Assembly: GCA_905201305.1 (NCBI GenBank)
Contig: CAJKNS010000038.1
Coordinates: 1 to 13,527, forward strand
Reading direction: 5' to 3'
From: an uncultured Eubacteriales bacterium
Lineage (GTDB): Bacteria > Bacillota > Clostridia > Oscillospirales > Oscillospiraceae
DNA length: 13,527 nucleotides
Shown: positions 6,950-13,527 of the stretch, piece by piece
Position numbering within the stretch: the stretch's first letter is position 1
Layout: each line of letters begins with the position of its first letter
Program-made: the position numbers and the translations under genes
Notes under the pieces: generated by a model
The model's input: the letters and a program-made list of their open reading frames with translations, nothing else
Databases searched by the model: none
What the model was told of the DNA's origin: nothing

Positions 6950-8908
6950 TTACCGAATACGAATGGCAGCGTGGAACGCCTCCTGATTGGCGTCCGCCAG
7001 CAGCCGTCCAGTGGAGACGCAATCGCCTACCACATAAACGCCCTCAGCATAGGCGGAAAGCAGCTGCTGCGCAAGCCGGTTGTCCGGTTTGACCCCCAGT
7101 GCCAGCACATAGGTGTCGCCGGCAAAGGTTTGCTTCTCGCCGGATGCATCCACGGTTTCAACGCCATTTTCTCCGAAGGCAGTGATTTTCTGACCGCCCA
7201 CCAGGGTAACGCCGTATTGCTCCAGCTGATGGTTCAGCTCGATATGGTTGAACACCGGCATTCCGTCGGCAAACTTCTCCAGGGGAATCTGGTCGATGAC
7301 CGTAACCCGCTTTTCTTCCATGCCCAGCATCACGGCGCATTCCAGCCCGACGATGCCGCCGCCGCAGACCACAACCTGCTCGCCCACCGGTACCCGATGG
7401 TTCTCCACATCCGACACCGTTTTCACCTTTGGGAGGTCAATGCCGGGGATATTGGGATGGACATAGGTGGAGCCGGACGCCACAATCACCGCGTCAGGAT
7501 TCACCTGCTCCACCAGCTCCGGGGTCACCTCGGTATCCAGATGGATTTCCGCACCGCATTTCATGGTCTGCCGGATATCCCACTGGAGGTAGAGCCGCAT
7601 ATACTCCTTAAAGGGTGCAACCGTGGCATCATTCAGCAAGCCGCCCAGCTGATGGGACTTTTCATACAGCGACACCCGATGCCCCATTGCCCGTAGGGTC
7701 TGCGCCGCCATCATACCGCCGGGACCGCCGCCGACAACCATCACACGCTTTTCCTCGCCGGGCGCAACCAGCTTTGAAAGGTCCATGTCCTTGCCCAGCA
7801 TAGGGTTGATGGCACAGCGCATGGATGTGCCGAAGTTATTGGCATTGCCGCACCAGTCGCAGCGGGTGCAGGGGCGCACATTCTCCGCCTGTCCGCGAAT
7901 GGACTTGTGAATCAGGTTCTCATCCGCCATATAGGACTTTGCCATGACTACAATATCCGCCTTGCCGGAGCCGATGATCTCCTCCGCCTCCTGAAGGGAT
8001 GTAATATTGCCCACCACTGCCACCGGCACATGAAGGCGCTTTTTTGCCTCCGCTGCAAAGGCGACATTCAGCTGACGTCCCTTGAAATAGGTAGGGATAG
8101 TATAGGTAGAGCCATAGTTAAAGAAAATATTGCCCCGGGACACGTGGATGATGTCCACGTATTCCTGCGCCCGCTCCATAAACGTCAGCGATTCCTCCAG
8201 CTGAAGTCCGTCGGGGGTATCCTCCTGCGCCGAGCAGCGACATTCGATCACCATATTGGGCACAGCTTCTCTCACCGCCTTCAGAACAGACAGCGGGAAG
8301 CGCATCCGATTCTCCAGGCTGCCGCCATAAGCATCCGTCCGGTGGTTGGAGGCTGGGGACAGGAACTGTGCCAGAAGATTGTTGTGGGCACAGTGGATCA
8401 TGATGATTTTCAGTCCCGCCTTCTGGCAGCGGATGGCGCAGTCTACAAACTGCTGCCGGATATATGCCATATCCTCCTCGTTCATGGGCTTGATATAGCC
8501 CAGAGGTCCACCGTTCAGCGGCACATCGGAGGGCGCCAGAGCGGGATTTCCGGGGGTAGAATTGCTGCCGCGACCTGCATGGGCAAGCTCTACGCTCATC
8601 TCCGCACCGTTTTCCCGGGCAGTCCGCGCCATCATTTCAAGTCCATGGATGCAGCGGTCCTGGGTGACGTTCAGCTCGCAGACCCAGGCAGAGGAATCCG
8701 TATGGACCACAGGCGTATTGCCGATGGTCAGATAGCCCACGCCGGTTTTCGCCTGCCATGCCACATAGTCCAGCATCTCCTGGGTGACTTCTCCCTCCGG
8801 AGAGCATTTGAGCACCACAGTGGGGGCATATTCCAGCCGGTTTTTCAGGGTTACACCGCGAACGGTCAGGGGCTGAAACACATGAGGATAGCGATCATTG
8901 CGAATCAT
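6950..8908 (-). CDS. NADH:flavin oxidoreductase, Old Yellow Enzyme / 2,4-dienoyl-CoA reductase type (FMN, 4Fe-4S, FAD)
   Basis: A 652-residue cytoplasmic enzyme built like 2,4-dienoyl-CoA reductase, enoate reductase, BaiCD/BaiH and daidzein reductase. Residues 1-340 form an FMN TIM barrel, with His172, His175 and FLSPxxNxRTDxYGGSxENR (182-201). Cys347, 350, 353 and 365 would bind a 4Fe-4S cluster. GGGPGG (393-398) binds FAD, GGGIVGLE (516-523) binds NAD(P)H, and VVGDC (626-630) is the C-terminal FAD motif. Such enzymes pass hydride from NAD(P)H through FAD and Fe-S to FMN to reduce an activated C=C bond, or run in reverse. Two oddities: the usual Tyr of the HxxHxY motif is Asn177, and the cluster spacing is C-x2-C-x2-C-x11-C. 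AGGAGG sits just before the ATG, overlapping the end of the dehydrogenase gene, so the two are likely translated together. Class is sure; substrate is not. Confidence 0.93.
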   Translation of the reverse strand: MIRNDRYPHVFQPLTVRGVTLKNRLEYAPTVVLKCSPEGEVTQEMLDYVAWQAKTGVGYLTIGNTPVVHTDSSAWVCELNVTQDRCIHGLEMMARTARENGAEMSVELAHAGRGSNSTPGNPALAPSDVPLNGGPLGYIKPMNEEDMAYIRQQFVDCAIRCQKAGLKIIMIHCAHNNLLAQFLSPASNHRTDAYGGSLENRMRFPLSVLKAVREAVPNMVIECRCSAQEDTPDGLQLEESLTFMERAQEYVDIIHVSRGNIFFNYGSTYTIPTYFKGRQLNVAFAAEAKKRLHVPVAVVGNITSLQEAEEIIGSGKADIVVMAKSYMADENLIHKSIRGQAENVRPCTRCDWCGNANNFGTSMRCAINPMLGKDMDLSKLVAPGEEKRVMVVGGGPGGMMAAQTLRAMGHRVSLYEKSHQLGGLLNDATVAPFKEYMRLYLQWDIRQTMKCGAEIHLDTEVTPELVEQVNPDAVIVASGSTYVHPNIPGIDLPKVKTVSDVENHRVPVGEQVVVCGGGIVGLECAVMLGMEEKRVTVIDQIPLEKFADGMPVFNHIELNHQLEQYGVTLVGGQKITAFGENGVETVDASGEKQTFAGDTYVLALGVKPDNRLAQQLLSAYAEGVYVVGDCVSTGRLLADANQEAFHAAIRIR

Positions 8909-8919
8909 AGAAATCCTCC

Positions 8920-9705
8920 TTATGCCATATGCATTCCGCCGTCAACGGAAAATGCCTGTCCGGTGGTATGGCCTGCATAATCCGAGCACAGCCACACCAC
9001 AGCATGGGCAACATCCTCGGCAGTGCCCAGCTTACCCATGGGGATTACATGCGCCTTGAGGTTCTCCTCCTCGTTCGGGTCTGCTGCCATGGTGTTTGCC
9101 ATCAGCTGGGTTCCGGTGGTGGGACCCGGGCAAACCACGTTGACCCGAATGCCGTTCTTGGCATTCTCCATTGCCGCAGTGCGGGTCAGAGCAATCACGC
9201 CTGCCTTGCTGGGACCGTAAGCGCCAAAGCCCGGCGCCATTTTCAGACCGCCGATGGAGGCTGTGTTGACGATTGCACCCTTGCCCTGCTGCTGCATCTG
9301 CATCAGCTCATATTTCAGGCAGAAGAACAGTCCCCGCAGGTTGGTGTTCATCACCTGATCCCAATTTTCAGTGCTCCACTGGGTCAGGGGACCATAGGGA
9401 ATCCGTACACCGTCCGGACCAACACCCGCATTGTTAAAGGCGCAGTCCAGCCGACCGTACCGCCGGACAATTTCCTCCACGCAGTTCTTGACGCTCTCCT
9501 CGTTGGAGATATCGCAGGGCAGGAAGATCGCATCTCCGCCGGCATTCCGAATTTCCTTTGCCACAGCCTCGCCCTTTTCCACGCTGTGACCGGTGGTGAC
9601 AATCACCTTTGCGCCCAGTGCGCCAAACTCCTTGGCGGTAGCCTTTCCCATACCGGTGGCACCGCCGGTAATCATAACGACTTTTCCCTGAATATCCTTC
9701 GGCAT
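8920..9705 (-). CDS. Short-chain dehydrogenase/reductase (classical SDR)
   Basis: A 261-residue NAD(P)-dependent oxidoreductase of normal classical SDR length. Seen: nucleotide-binding TGGATGMG (13-20), CDIS (64-67), NNAG (91-94), structural Asn122, catalytic Ser150, YGPSK with Tyr163 and Lys167, and the C-terminal GQAFSVDGGMHMA. It would interconvert an alcohol and a ketone on a small organic substrate. The end of the second beta strand (VIVTTGH) has neither the Asp that marks NAD use nor an obvious Arg for NADP, so the cofactor is open. The start at 9705 has AAAGGAG 8 bases away. It ends 11 bases before the flavoenzyme start, whose ribosome binding site overlaps its last codons, so the pair forms a tight operon. 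By analogy with bile-acid, steroid and isoflavone operons, it may make or remove the keto group next to the bond the flavoenzyme reduces; this is inference. Confidence 0.93.
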   Translation of the reverse strand: MPKDIQGKVVMITGGATGMGKATAKEFGALGAKVIVTTGHSVEKGEAVAKEIRNAGGDAIFLPCDISNEESVKNCVEEIVRRYGRLDCAFNNAGVGPDGVRIPYGPLTQWSTENWDQVMNTNLRGLFFCLKYELMQMQQQGKGAIVNTASIGGLKMAPGFGAYGPSKAGVIALTRTAAMENAKNGIRVNVVCPGPTTGTQLMANTMAADPNEEENLKAHVIPMGKLGTAEDVAHAVVWLCSDYAGHTTGQAFSVDGGMHMA

Positions 9706-9722
9706 ATCAATCGCTCCTTTTC

Positions 9723-9762
9723 AAAAAATAAAGCCGGAACGGCTCTTGGTTCCGACTTTATT
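9723..9762 (-). terminator. Terminator of the LysR gene, overlapping the dehydrogenase promoter
   Basis: A 14-bp stem (9749-9762 with 9727-9740; one G-U pair in the minus-strand RNA) has an 8-base loop and runs into six U (9723-9728). It stops transcripts coming from the LysR gene. The -10 box of the dehydrogenase promoter (9760-9765) lies at the upstream foot of this stem. Confidence 0.85.
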
Positions 9763-9789
9763 ATACGACCTTTCCTGACAAAACGGAAA
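9760..9789 (-). promoter_or_regulatory. Promoter of the dehydrogenase-flavoenzyme operon
   Basis: On minus, a consensus TATAAT (9760-9765) lies 18 bases from a weak TTTCCG (9784-9789). The predicted start, near 9753, is inside the first arm of the terminator hairpin. The poor -35, covered by palindromes, is typical of a promoter needing a LysR-type activator. Confidence 0.6.
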
Positions 9790-9807
9790 TAGCTTTTCCG
9801 GGAAAAG
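9784..9807. promoter_or_regulatory. Candidate LysR operator: two overlapping palindromes
   Basis: CGGAAA-N5-TTTCCG (9784-9800) overlaps a second perfect palindrome, CTTTTCC-G-GGAAAAG (9793-9807). They cover the -35 box and abut the LysR stop codon. LysR-type regulators bind such short dyads near -35 and upstream. Binding by the neighbouring LysR protein is inferred from position. Confidence 0.5.
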
Positions 9808-10737
9808 TTATGCTCCCGAAGTTATATCTCTCAGTGTCCGGACGTCCTGCTCCTCCGTTCCCAGCCATTCCCGCAGGAACTCCGCAAAAATTCTGGCGGC
9901 ATGGGACCACTGGTAATCCCGGCGATAGCTGAGCCCCAGCGACGCAGGCTCCACCGGGTCCTTCAGCAGCACCATATGAATTCCGCTGTCCGGATACTCC
10001 CGATTGATCTTCCGCATCTGCGCCATGGGCATAAATGCAACCCCCTGCCGGTTGGACAGCAGGCTGAAAATCAGATCGCTGTTGTCTACCTCAAAGGCAA
10101 TGTTGGGAGAAAACCCGCAGGACTGGCACAGCGCCGTCAGGGTTTCCACATCCATCCGGGACCGGTCACAGATGATTTTCTCCTCTGCCAGCTCCCGGAT
10201 GGAAACGCTGGTCCGCCCGGTCAGCCAATGTCCCTGTCCGCAGAGTATCACAAATTCGCAGCGCCCCAGCGTCTCAAATACATAGTGCTCATCCCCCACC
10301 GGTCTTGCGGTCAGCATCAGGTCCAGCTCATGGAGTCCCAGCCGCTCCGCCAGCTCTGCGGGACTTCCGCTGAACTGGCGAATGCCGATTTCCGGATGCT
10401 TGGGCATAAAATCCCGGAGCACATCCGGCAGAAGATCGTCAATGGAGCAGCCCAGGGTCAAAACATTCTGGGAGGAATCGTACATCCGCTGAATGCTCCG
10501 AATTCCATTTTCCAGCTCTCCCAGGCTAAGACTCACGCTGGCAAGAAAGCAGCGCCCATAGTCGTTGAGGGCAATTTTCCCCTTTCGATGGTCAAACAGC
10601 GGCACCCCCAGCTCTTCCTCCAGCCGTGCAATGCTCTTGCTGAGGTTGGGCTGAGTTACATACAGCTCCTGTGCCGCCCGGGAGATATTCCCCAGCCGCG
10701 CCACCGTCGCAAAGTATCGAAGCTGTGTCAGTTCCAC
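9808..10737 (-). CDS. LysR-type transcriptional regulator
   Basis: A 309-residue regulator of normal LysR length. The N-terminal winged helix-turn-helix is plain: MELTQLRYFATVARLGNISR, then AAQELYVTQPNLSKSIARLE and LGVPLFDHRKGKIALNDYG. The effector-binding domain covers about 90-295, with LTLGCSIDDLLPDVLRDF and a ligand-cleft region ending near WLGTEEQDV. The start codon is GTG, supported by AAGGGGG 8 bases upstream. Its stop abuts a palindromic operator and the gene is followed by a terminator, so it is transcribed apart from the dehydrogenase operon although co-oriented with it. The likely role is sensing the substrate or an intermediate and activating the operon at 9705 and perhaps the MFS gene. 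LysR genes are more often divergent from their targets; the head-to-tail order here is less usual. Confidence 0.93.
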   Translation of the reverse strand: MELTQLRYFATVARLGNISRAAQELYVTQPNLSKSIARLEEELGVPLFDHRKGKIALNDYGRCFLASVSLSLGELENGIRSIQRMYDSSQNVLTLGCSIDDLLPDVLRDFMPKHPEIGIRQFSGSPAELAERLGLHELDLMLTARPVGDEHYVFETLGRCEFVILCGQGHWLTGRTSVSIRELAEEKIICDRSRMDVETLTALCQSCGFSPNIAFEVDNSDLIFSLLSNRQGVAFMPMAQMRKINREYPDSGIHMVLLKDPVEPASLGLSYRRDYQWSHAARIFAEFLREWLGTEEQDVRTLRDITSGA

Positions 10738-10756
10738 AGCAGTTTCCCCCTTCCGC

Positions 10757-10785
10757 GCTTTTTATCAGCATACCACAGCCGCAGC
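10757..10785 (-). promoter_or_regulatory. Possible LysR gene promoter
   Basis: On minus, in the 138-base gap upstream of the GTG start, TTGCAT is followed after 17 bases by TATGCT. The match to consensus is moderate; the rpoD promoter uses a similar pair (TTGCAC, TATGCT). Coordinates are good to a few bases. A 9-bp hairpin at 10835-10857 lies upstream but lacks a T run. Confidence 0.35.
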
Positions 10786-10875
10786 TGCCATGCAACCAAA
10801 AAGATGCCGTTCCATGTGGCAACATCAAACGGGCGTGCCGCATATGAGATGCAGCACTCCCGCTGATGATGGTGA

Positions 10876-11910
10876 TTACTTTGCTTCGGTAGCGTTCTGG
10901 CTCTCAGCCGGAGCCTGATCCGTTACCTTCTTCGCCGCATTCTCGGCTGCACGGGTCTGGAGGGTGTCGATGGTTACAGCTGCCAGCAGTGCAATACCCA
11001 GCACCACATACTTCCAATACTGGTTGATGTTCAGGAAGTTCATGCCGTAGTCCAGGACGCCGATGATGAGCACGCCAATAACCATGTTGCTCATTTTACC
11101 GCCGCCGCCGCCCATTTTGATGCCGCCCAGCATGGCACCTGCCATAACCGTAAACTCAGCGCCGATGCCAAGTCCCTGGTTCACTGCGCCGCCGGTGGTG
11201 CCGATGTTGACCACCTGACCGATGCCGAAGAACACACCTGCCAGTGCAAAAATCGCAATCCGCATCTTTGCCACAGACACGCCGGACAGTGCCACCGCGT
11301 CGGGATTGGAGCCCAGCGCATAGACGTTCCGTCCGAAATACGTCTTGTTCAGAATAAAGGAGCCGATCAGCACAGCGGCAATCATCACCAGAACGCCGGT
11401 TTTCAGTGCGCCGGAGCCCAGGCGAATGTTCAAACCGCCAATATTCTTCAAGGCAGTAGACACATACGCCGTCTTGCTGATACCGCCGGTGAGCAGATAG
11501 GTCACGCCGTTGAGGATGTACTGGGTGCCCAGGGTAATAATGAAGGGGAACACCTTCAGCCAGGAGTACATCACGCCGTTAAAGGCAGACAGCAGGACTG
11601 CCAGCAGGATGCCGCAAATCACTGCCACTGCCGCATTGGTGGAGCCCTCCAGCAGCGCCATTGCCATGCCCACGGTGGAAATCAGGAAGCCGGTGGACAG
11701 GTCCATGCCGCCGCCCAGCATGATAAACGTAATGCCAACGCCCAGAATCACCAGATAGGCATTCTGGTTCAGCATGGTCAGCAGATTGGGAAAGTTGAAG
11801 AAGGAACGCCCTGCCACCGTGGGTCCCAGCACGCTGAACAGCGCAATGAGCACCACCAATACCAGCAGCATCAGATAATCCTTCAGGTAAGAAGAAACAC
11901 TCTTTTTCAT
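10876..11910 (-). CDS. ABC transporter permease, ribose/galactose (RbsC/MglC) type
   Basis: A 344-residue integral membrane protein forming the channel of a sugar-type ABC importer. It has a Lys-containing N-terminus, about 8-10 hydrophobic segments, and the family signatures GGGMDLSTG (about 66-74), ITLGTQYILNGVTYLLTGG and GRNVYALGSNPDAVALSGV. The last is the cytoplasmic loop that contacts the ATPase. A Gly/Lys stretch (KMGGGGGKMSN) lies in a late loop, and the C-terminus has a charged, soluble tail of about 24 residues (AAENAAKKVTDQ, AESQNATEAK) longer than I would expect for the family. Its ATG lies 3 bases after the ATPase stop and uses GGGGG inside the ATPase end as ribosome binding site, so the two are translationally linked. 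Transported sugar or nucleoside is unknown. No strong terminator is seen after it. Confidence 0.92.
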   Translation of the reverse strand: MKKSVSSYLKDYLMLLVLVVLIALFSVLGPTVAGRSFFNFPNLLTMLNQNAYLVILGVGITFIMLGGGMDLSTGFLISTVGMAMALLEGSTNAAVAVICGILLAVLLSAFNGVMYSWLKVFPFIITLGTQYILNGVTYLLTGGISKTAYVSTALKNIGGLNIRLGSGALKTGVLVMIAAVLIGSFILNKTYFGRNVYALGSNPDAVALSGVSVAKMRIAIFALAGVFFGIGQVVNIGTTGGAVNQGLGIGAEFTVMAGAMLGGIKMGGGGGKMSNMVIGVLIIGVLDYGMNFLNINQYWKYVVLGIALLAAVTIDTLQTRAAENAAKKVTDQAPAESQNATEAK

Positions 11911-11913
11911 GTG

Positions 11914-13428
11914 TTATGCCCCCATTGTTTGATTTTCTCTGTCAGAGGTGGAGGCCATATCCAGGATGCGCTCCTGGGAGAATTCCTCCTTTGTAAGCTC
12001 TCCAGCCAGACATTTTTCGCCGAATACCACAATCCGGTCCGACATTCCCAGCAGCTCCTCCATGTCGGAGGTTACCATCACAACGCACTTGCCCTCTTCG
12101 CAAAGCCCGTTCATGAGCTCATAGATTTCATACTTTGCACCCACGTCGATGCCGCGGGTGGGCTCGTCAAAGATGACAATATCAGACTGGGTTGCCAGCG
12201 CCTTGCCCACCACAACCTTCTGCTGGTTGCCGCCGGACAGTGCGCCCACCTTGGTTGTATCCAGGCTCGGCGCCTTAATGCGCATGGCTTTTCCGTAGTA
12301 TTCTGCAATCTCGGCTTCCTTTTTCCGGTCCACAACCCCCGCATGGGAGATCTTCTCCAGCACATTGTAGACCAGGTTCCAGGAGATCGTCTCGCCCAGG
12401 AAGCAACCCTCCCGCTTTCGATCCTCGGGAATCAGACAAATGCCATATTTATGCATGGCGTCCTTGGGAGAATGAATCTCTGCCTTTTTGCCGTTGACGT
12501 AGATTTCACCCCACTGGGCTTTCTCTGCGCCGAACACCACCTTCATAATCTCGGTACGTCCCGCGCCTACCAGTCCGGAAATTCCCAAAATCTCACCCCG
12601 ACGGGCTTTGAACGAGATGTTCTTGACACCGTTTCCGGTCAGGTTCCGAAGCTCCAGCGCCACATCGCCGATTTTGGCATTTCTGGGCGGGAAGGTTGCG
12701 GTCATTTCTCTGCCGACCATATAGCGGATCAGCTCTGCCCGGTTGGTTTCTTTGGTGTTCAGTGTGGTGATGTATTCGCCGTCCCGAAGGATGGAAACGC
12801 GATCCGTCAGCTCAAACACCTCGTCCAGCCGGTGGGAGATGAAGATGATTGCCACGCCCTGATCCCGCAGCTGCCGGACAATCCGGAACAGGATCTCTAC
12901 CTCCGCCACAGAAAGGGGCGCAGTGGGCTCGTCCAGGATCAGCACTCTGACCTCCTTGGACACCGCCTTGGCAATCTCCACAATCTGCATATGACCGGGG
13001 GTTAAATCCCGAACCAGGGTGTCGGGGTTGATGTCCACCCCAAAATCATCAAAAATCTTCTGTGCAATCTGGCGCATCTTCTTCTGATTCACCAGCTTGC
13101 CCAGCTTTTCGCCGTAGCAGATATTCTCCGCCGCAGACAAAACGTCGATCAGGTTGAACTCCTGATAAATGCATTCAATGCCGTGCTTTCTTGCCAGCGC
13201 CGGCGTCATTACCGTGTAGGTTTCACCGTCTACGGTGATGGTGCCGCCGTCAGGGGCATGGGCGCCGGTAATCGTCTTAATAAACGTGGACTTTCCCGCG
13301 CCGTTTTCGCCGATCAGGGCATGGACCTCGCCGGGATAAAAGTCAATGGACACATTGTTCAGTGCCACCACGCCCGGATAGACCTTTCTGATATCCTTCA
13401 AAGACAGGACAGGTTGTTTTTCTTGCAA
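11914..13428 (-). CDS. ABC importer ATPase with two ABC domains, RbsA/MglA type
   Basis: A 504-residue ATPase that powers a sugar- or nucleoside-type importer. First domain: Walker A GENGAGKST (40-48), Q-loop YQE (Gln89), signature DLTPGHMQ (141-148), Walker B LILDEPT with Asp166/Glu167, and the His199 switch. Second domain: degenerate Walker A GLVGAGRTE (285-293), signature LSGGNQQ (397-403), and Walker B VIFDEPT (Asp421/Glu422) followed by RGIDVGAK. A weakened second Walker A and a canonical second signature are usual for this family, so one catalytic site is composite. The start codon is TTG at 13428, chosen because AGGAGG lies 8 bases upstream. The permease follows after 3 bases. The upstream gap is only 45 bases to a stop codon and GC-rich, so it is probably transcribed from a promoter beyond the window. 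No binding protein of this class is visible. Confidence 0.94.
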   Translation of the reverse strand: MQEKQPVLSLKDIRKVYPGVVALNNVSIDFYPGEVHALIGENGAGKSTFIKTITGAHAPDGGTITVDGETYTVMTPALARKHGIECIYQEFNLIDVLSAAENICYGEKLGKLVNQKKMRQIAQKIFDDFGVDINPDTLVRDLTPGHMQIVEIAKAVSKEVRVLILDEPTAPLSVAEVEILFRIVRQLRDQGVAIIFISHRLDEVFELTDRVSILRDGEYITTLNTKETNRAELIRYMVGREMTATFPPRNAKIGDVALELRNLTGNGVKNISFKARRGEILGISGLVGAGRTEIMKVVFGAEKAQWGEIYVNGKKAEIHSPKDAMHKYGICLIPEDRKREGCFLGETISWNLVYNVLEKISHAGVVDRKKEAEIAEYYGKAMRIKAPSLDTTKVGALSGGNQQKVVVGKALATQSDIVIFDEPTRGIDVGAKYEIYELMNGLCEEGKCVVMVTSDMEELLGMSDRIVVFGEKCLAGELTKEEFSQERILDMASTSDRENQTMGA

Positions 13429-13444
13429 ATGTAGCGCCTCCTAT

Positions 13445-13462
13445 CGCCGGTATCCACCGGCG
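13445..13462. repeat. Short GC-rich hairpin upstream of the ABC ATPase gene
   Basis: CGCCGGT (13445-13451) pairs perfectly with ACCGGCG (13456-13462) around a 4-base loop. It has no T run, so it is not a terminator. It lies between the candidate upstream stop codon and the ATPase ribosome binding site and could protect or modulate the mRNA between co-transcribed genes. Confidence 0.5.
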
Positions 13463-13473
13463 GAGCCCTGGCT

Positions 13474-13527
13474 TTAGCCGCCTTTGTGACTGTGTTCAAG
13501 CCAAATACCGATGAAAAGAACCGCTAT
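13474..13527 (-). CDS. Possible C-terminal tail of an upstream membrane protein (partial)
   Basis: One minus-strand frame is open from the right edge to TAA at 13474-13476 and encodes 17 residues, IAVLFIGIWLEHSHKGG. A hydrophobic stretch ending in a charged tail is what the end of a membrane protein looks like, and the position, 45 bases before the ATPase, fits a gene in the same operon, for example a second permease. Seventeen residues cannot identify a family, and the other two frames are closed by stops. Confidence 0.35.
   Translation of the reverse strand: MAVLFIGIWLEHSHKGG

Noticed and set aside
7907..8980. Plus-strand open frame of 357 codons opposite the flavoenzyme
   Set aside because: Shadow of a gene with unmistakable OYE, Fe-S and dinucleotide-binding motifs.
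6950..9705. Naming the pair as bile-acid genes baiCD/baiA or as the equol genes
   Set aside because: Only class-level motifs are visible; the rest of a bai or equol operon is absent and the active site differs, so a gene symbol would be a guess.
10835..10857. Hairpin GTGCCGCAT/ATGCAGCAC as terminator of the ABC permease gene
   Set aside because: The stem is only 9 bp, with a mismatch/wobble, and no T run follows on the minus strand.

Overview
The window looks like chromosomal DNA of an anaerobic, probably gut-dwelling Firmicute of the Clostridia/Oscillospiraceae type. Reasons are the moderately high GC, AGGAGG-type ribosome binding sites with some TTG and GTG starts, a lipoprotein ABC solute-binding protein, a YesN-like AraC regulator with a degenerate GGDEF-like domain, an SLH-domain relic, and a reductive flavoenzyme operon. 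The genus cannot be fixed from the sequence alone. No tRNA, rRNA, CRISPR array, insertion sequence or prophage gene was seen, and no gap between genes exceeds 300 bases.

Left part (1-5470). The minus strand carries the 5' two fifths or so of the primary sigma factor gene rpoD, cut by the window edge, with its own promoter. Next, also on minus, is a lipoprotein solute-binding protein (814-2586) with a very strong terminator. It is divergent from an AraC-family regulator (2849-4060, plus). The 262-base gap between them holds two divergent extended -10 promoters, an 11-bp inverted repeat whose arms flank the binding-protein promoter, and a palindrome overlapping the regulator promoter. Downstream on plus are a small membrane-anchored acidic protein with a doubled DLDGDG motif (4199-4606) and a broken gene in which an SLH-domain N-terminus is joined out of frame to the last ~70 residues of an N-acetylmuramoyl-L-alanine amidase (4701-5424).

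Middle part (5480-10737, all minus). Read in transcription order there is a LysR regulator, a short-chain dehydrogenase, an Old Yellow Enzyme/2,4-dienoyl-CoA-reductase-type FMN/FAD/Fe-S flavoenzyme whose start codon lies 11 bases past the dehydrogenase stop, and an OFA-family MFS transporter with its own promoter. Together they look like uptake plus two-step redox conversion of an unsaturated or keto/hydroxy organic compound under LysR control. The substrate is unknown. This is the most promising functional unit of the window.

Right part (10876-13527, minus). A ribose/galactose-type ABC importer is represented by a two-domain ATPase and a permease with a 3-base gap. A hydrophobic C-terminal tail of a further gene runs off the right edge. 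No substrate-binding protein of that importer class is visible, so the operon probably continues beyond the window.
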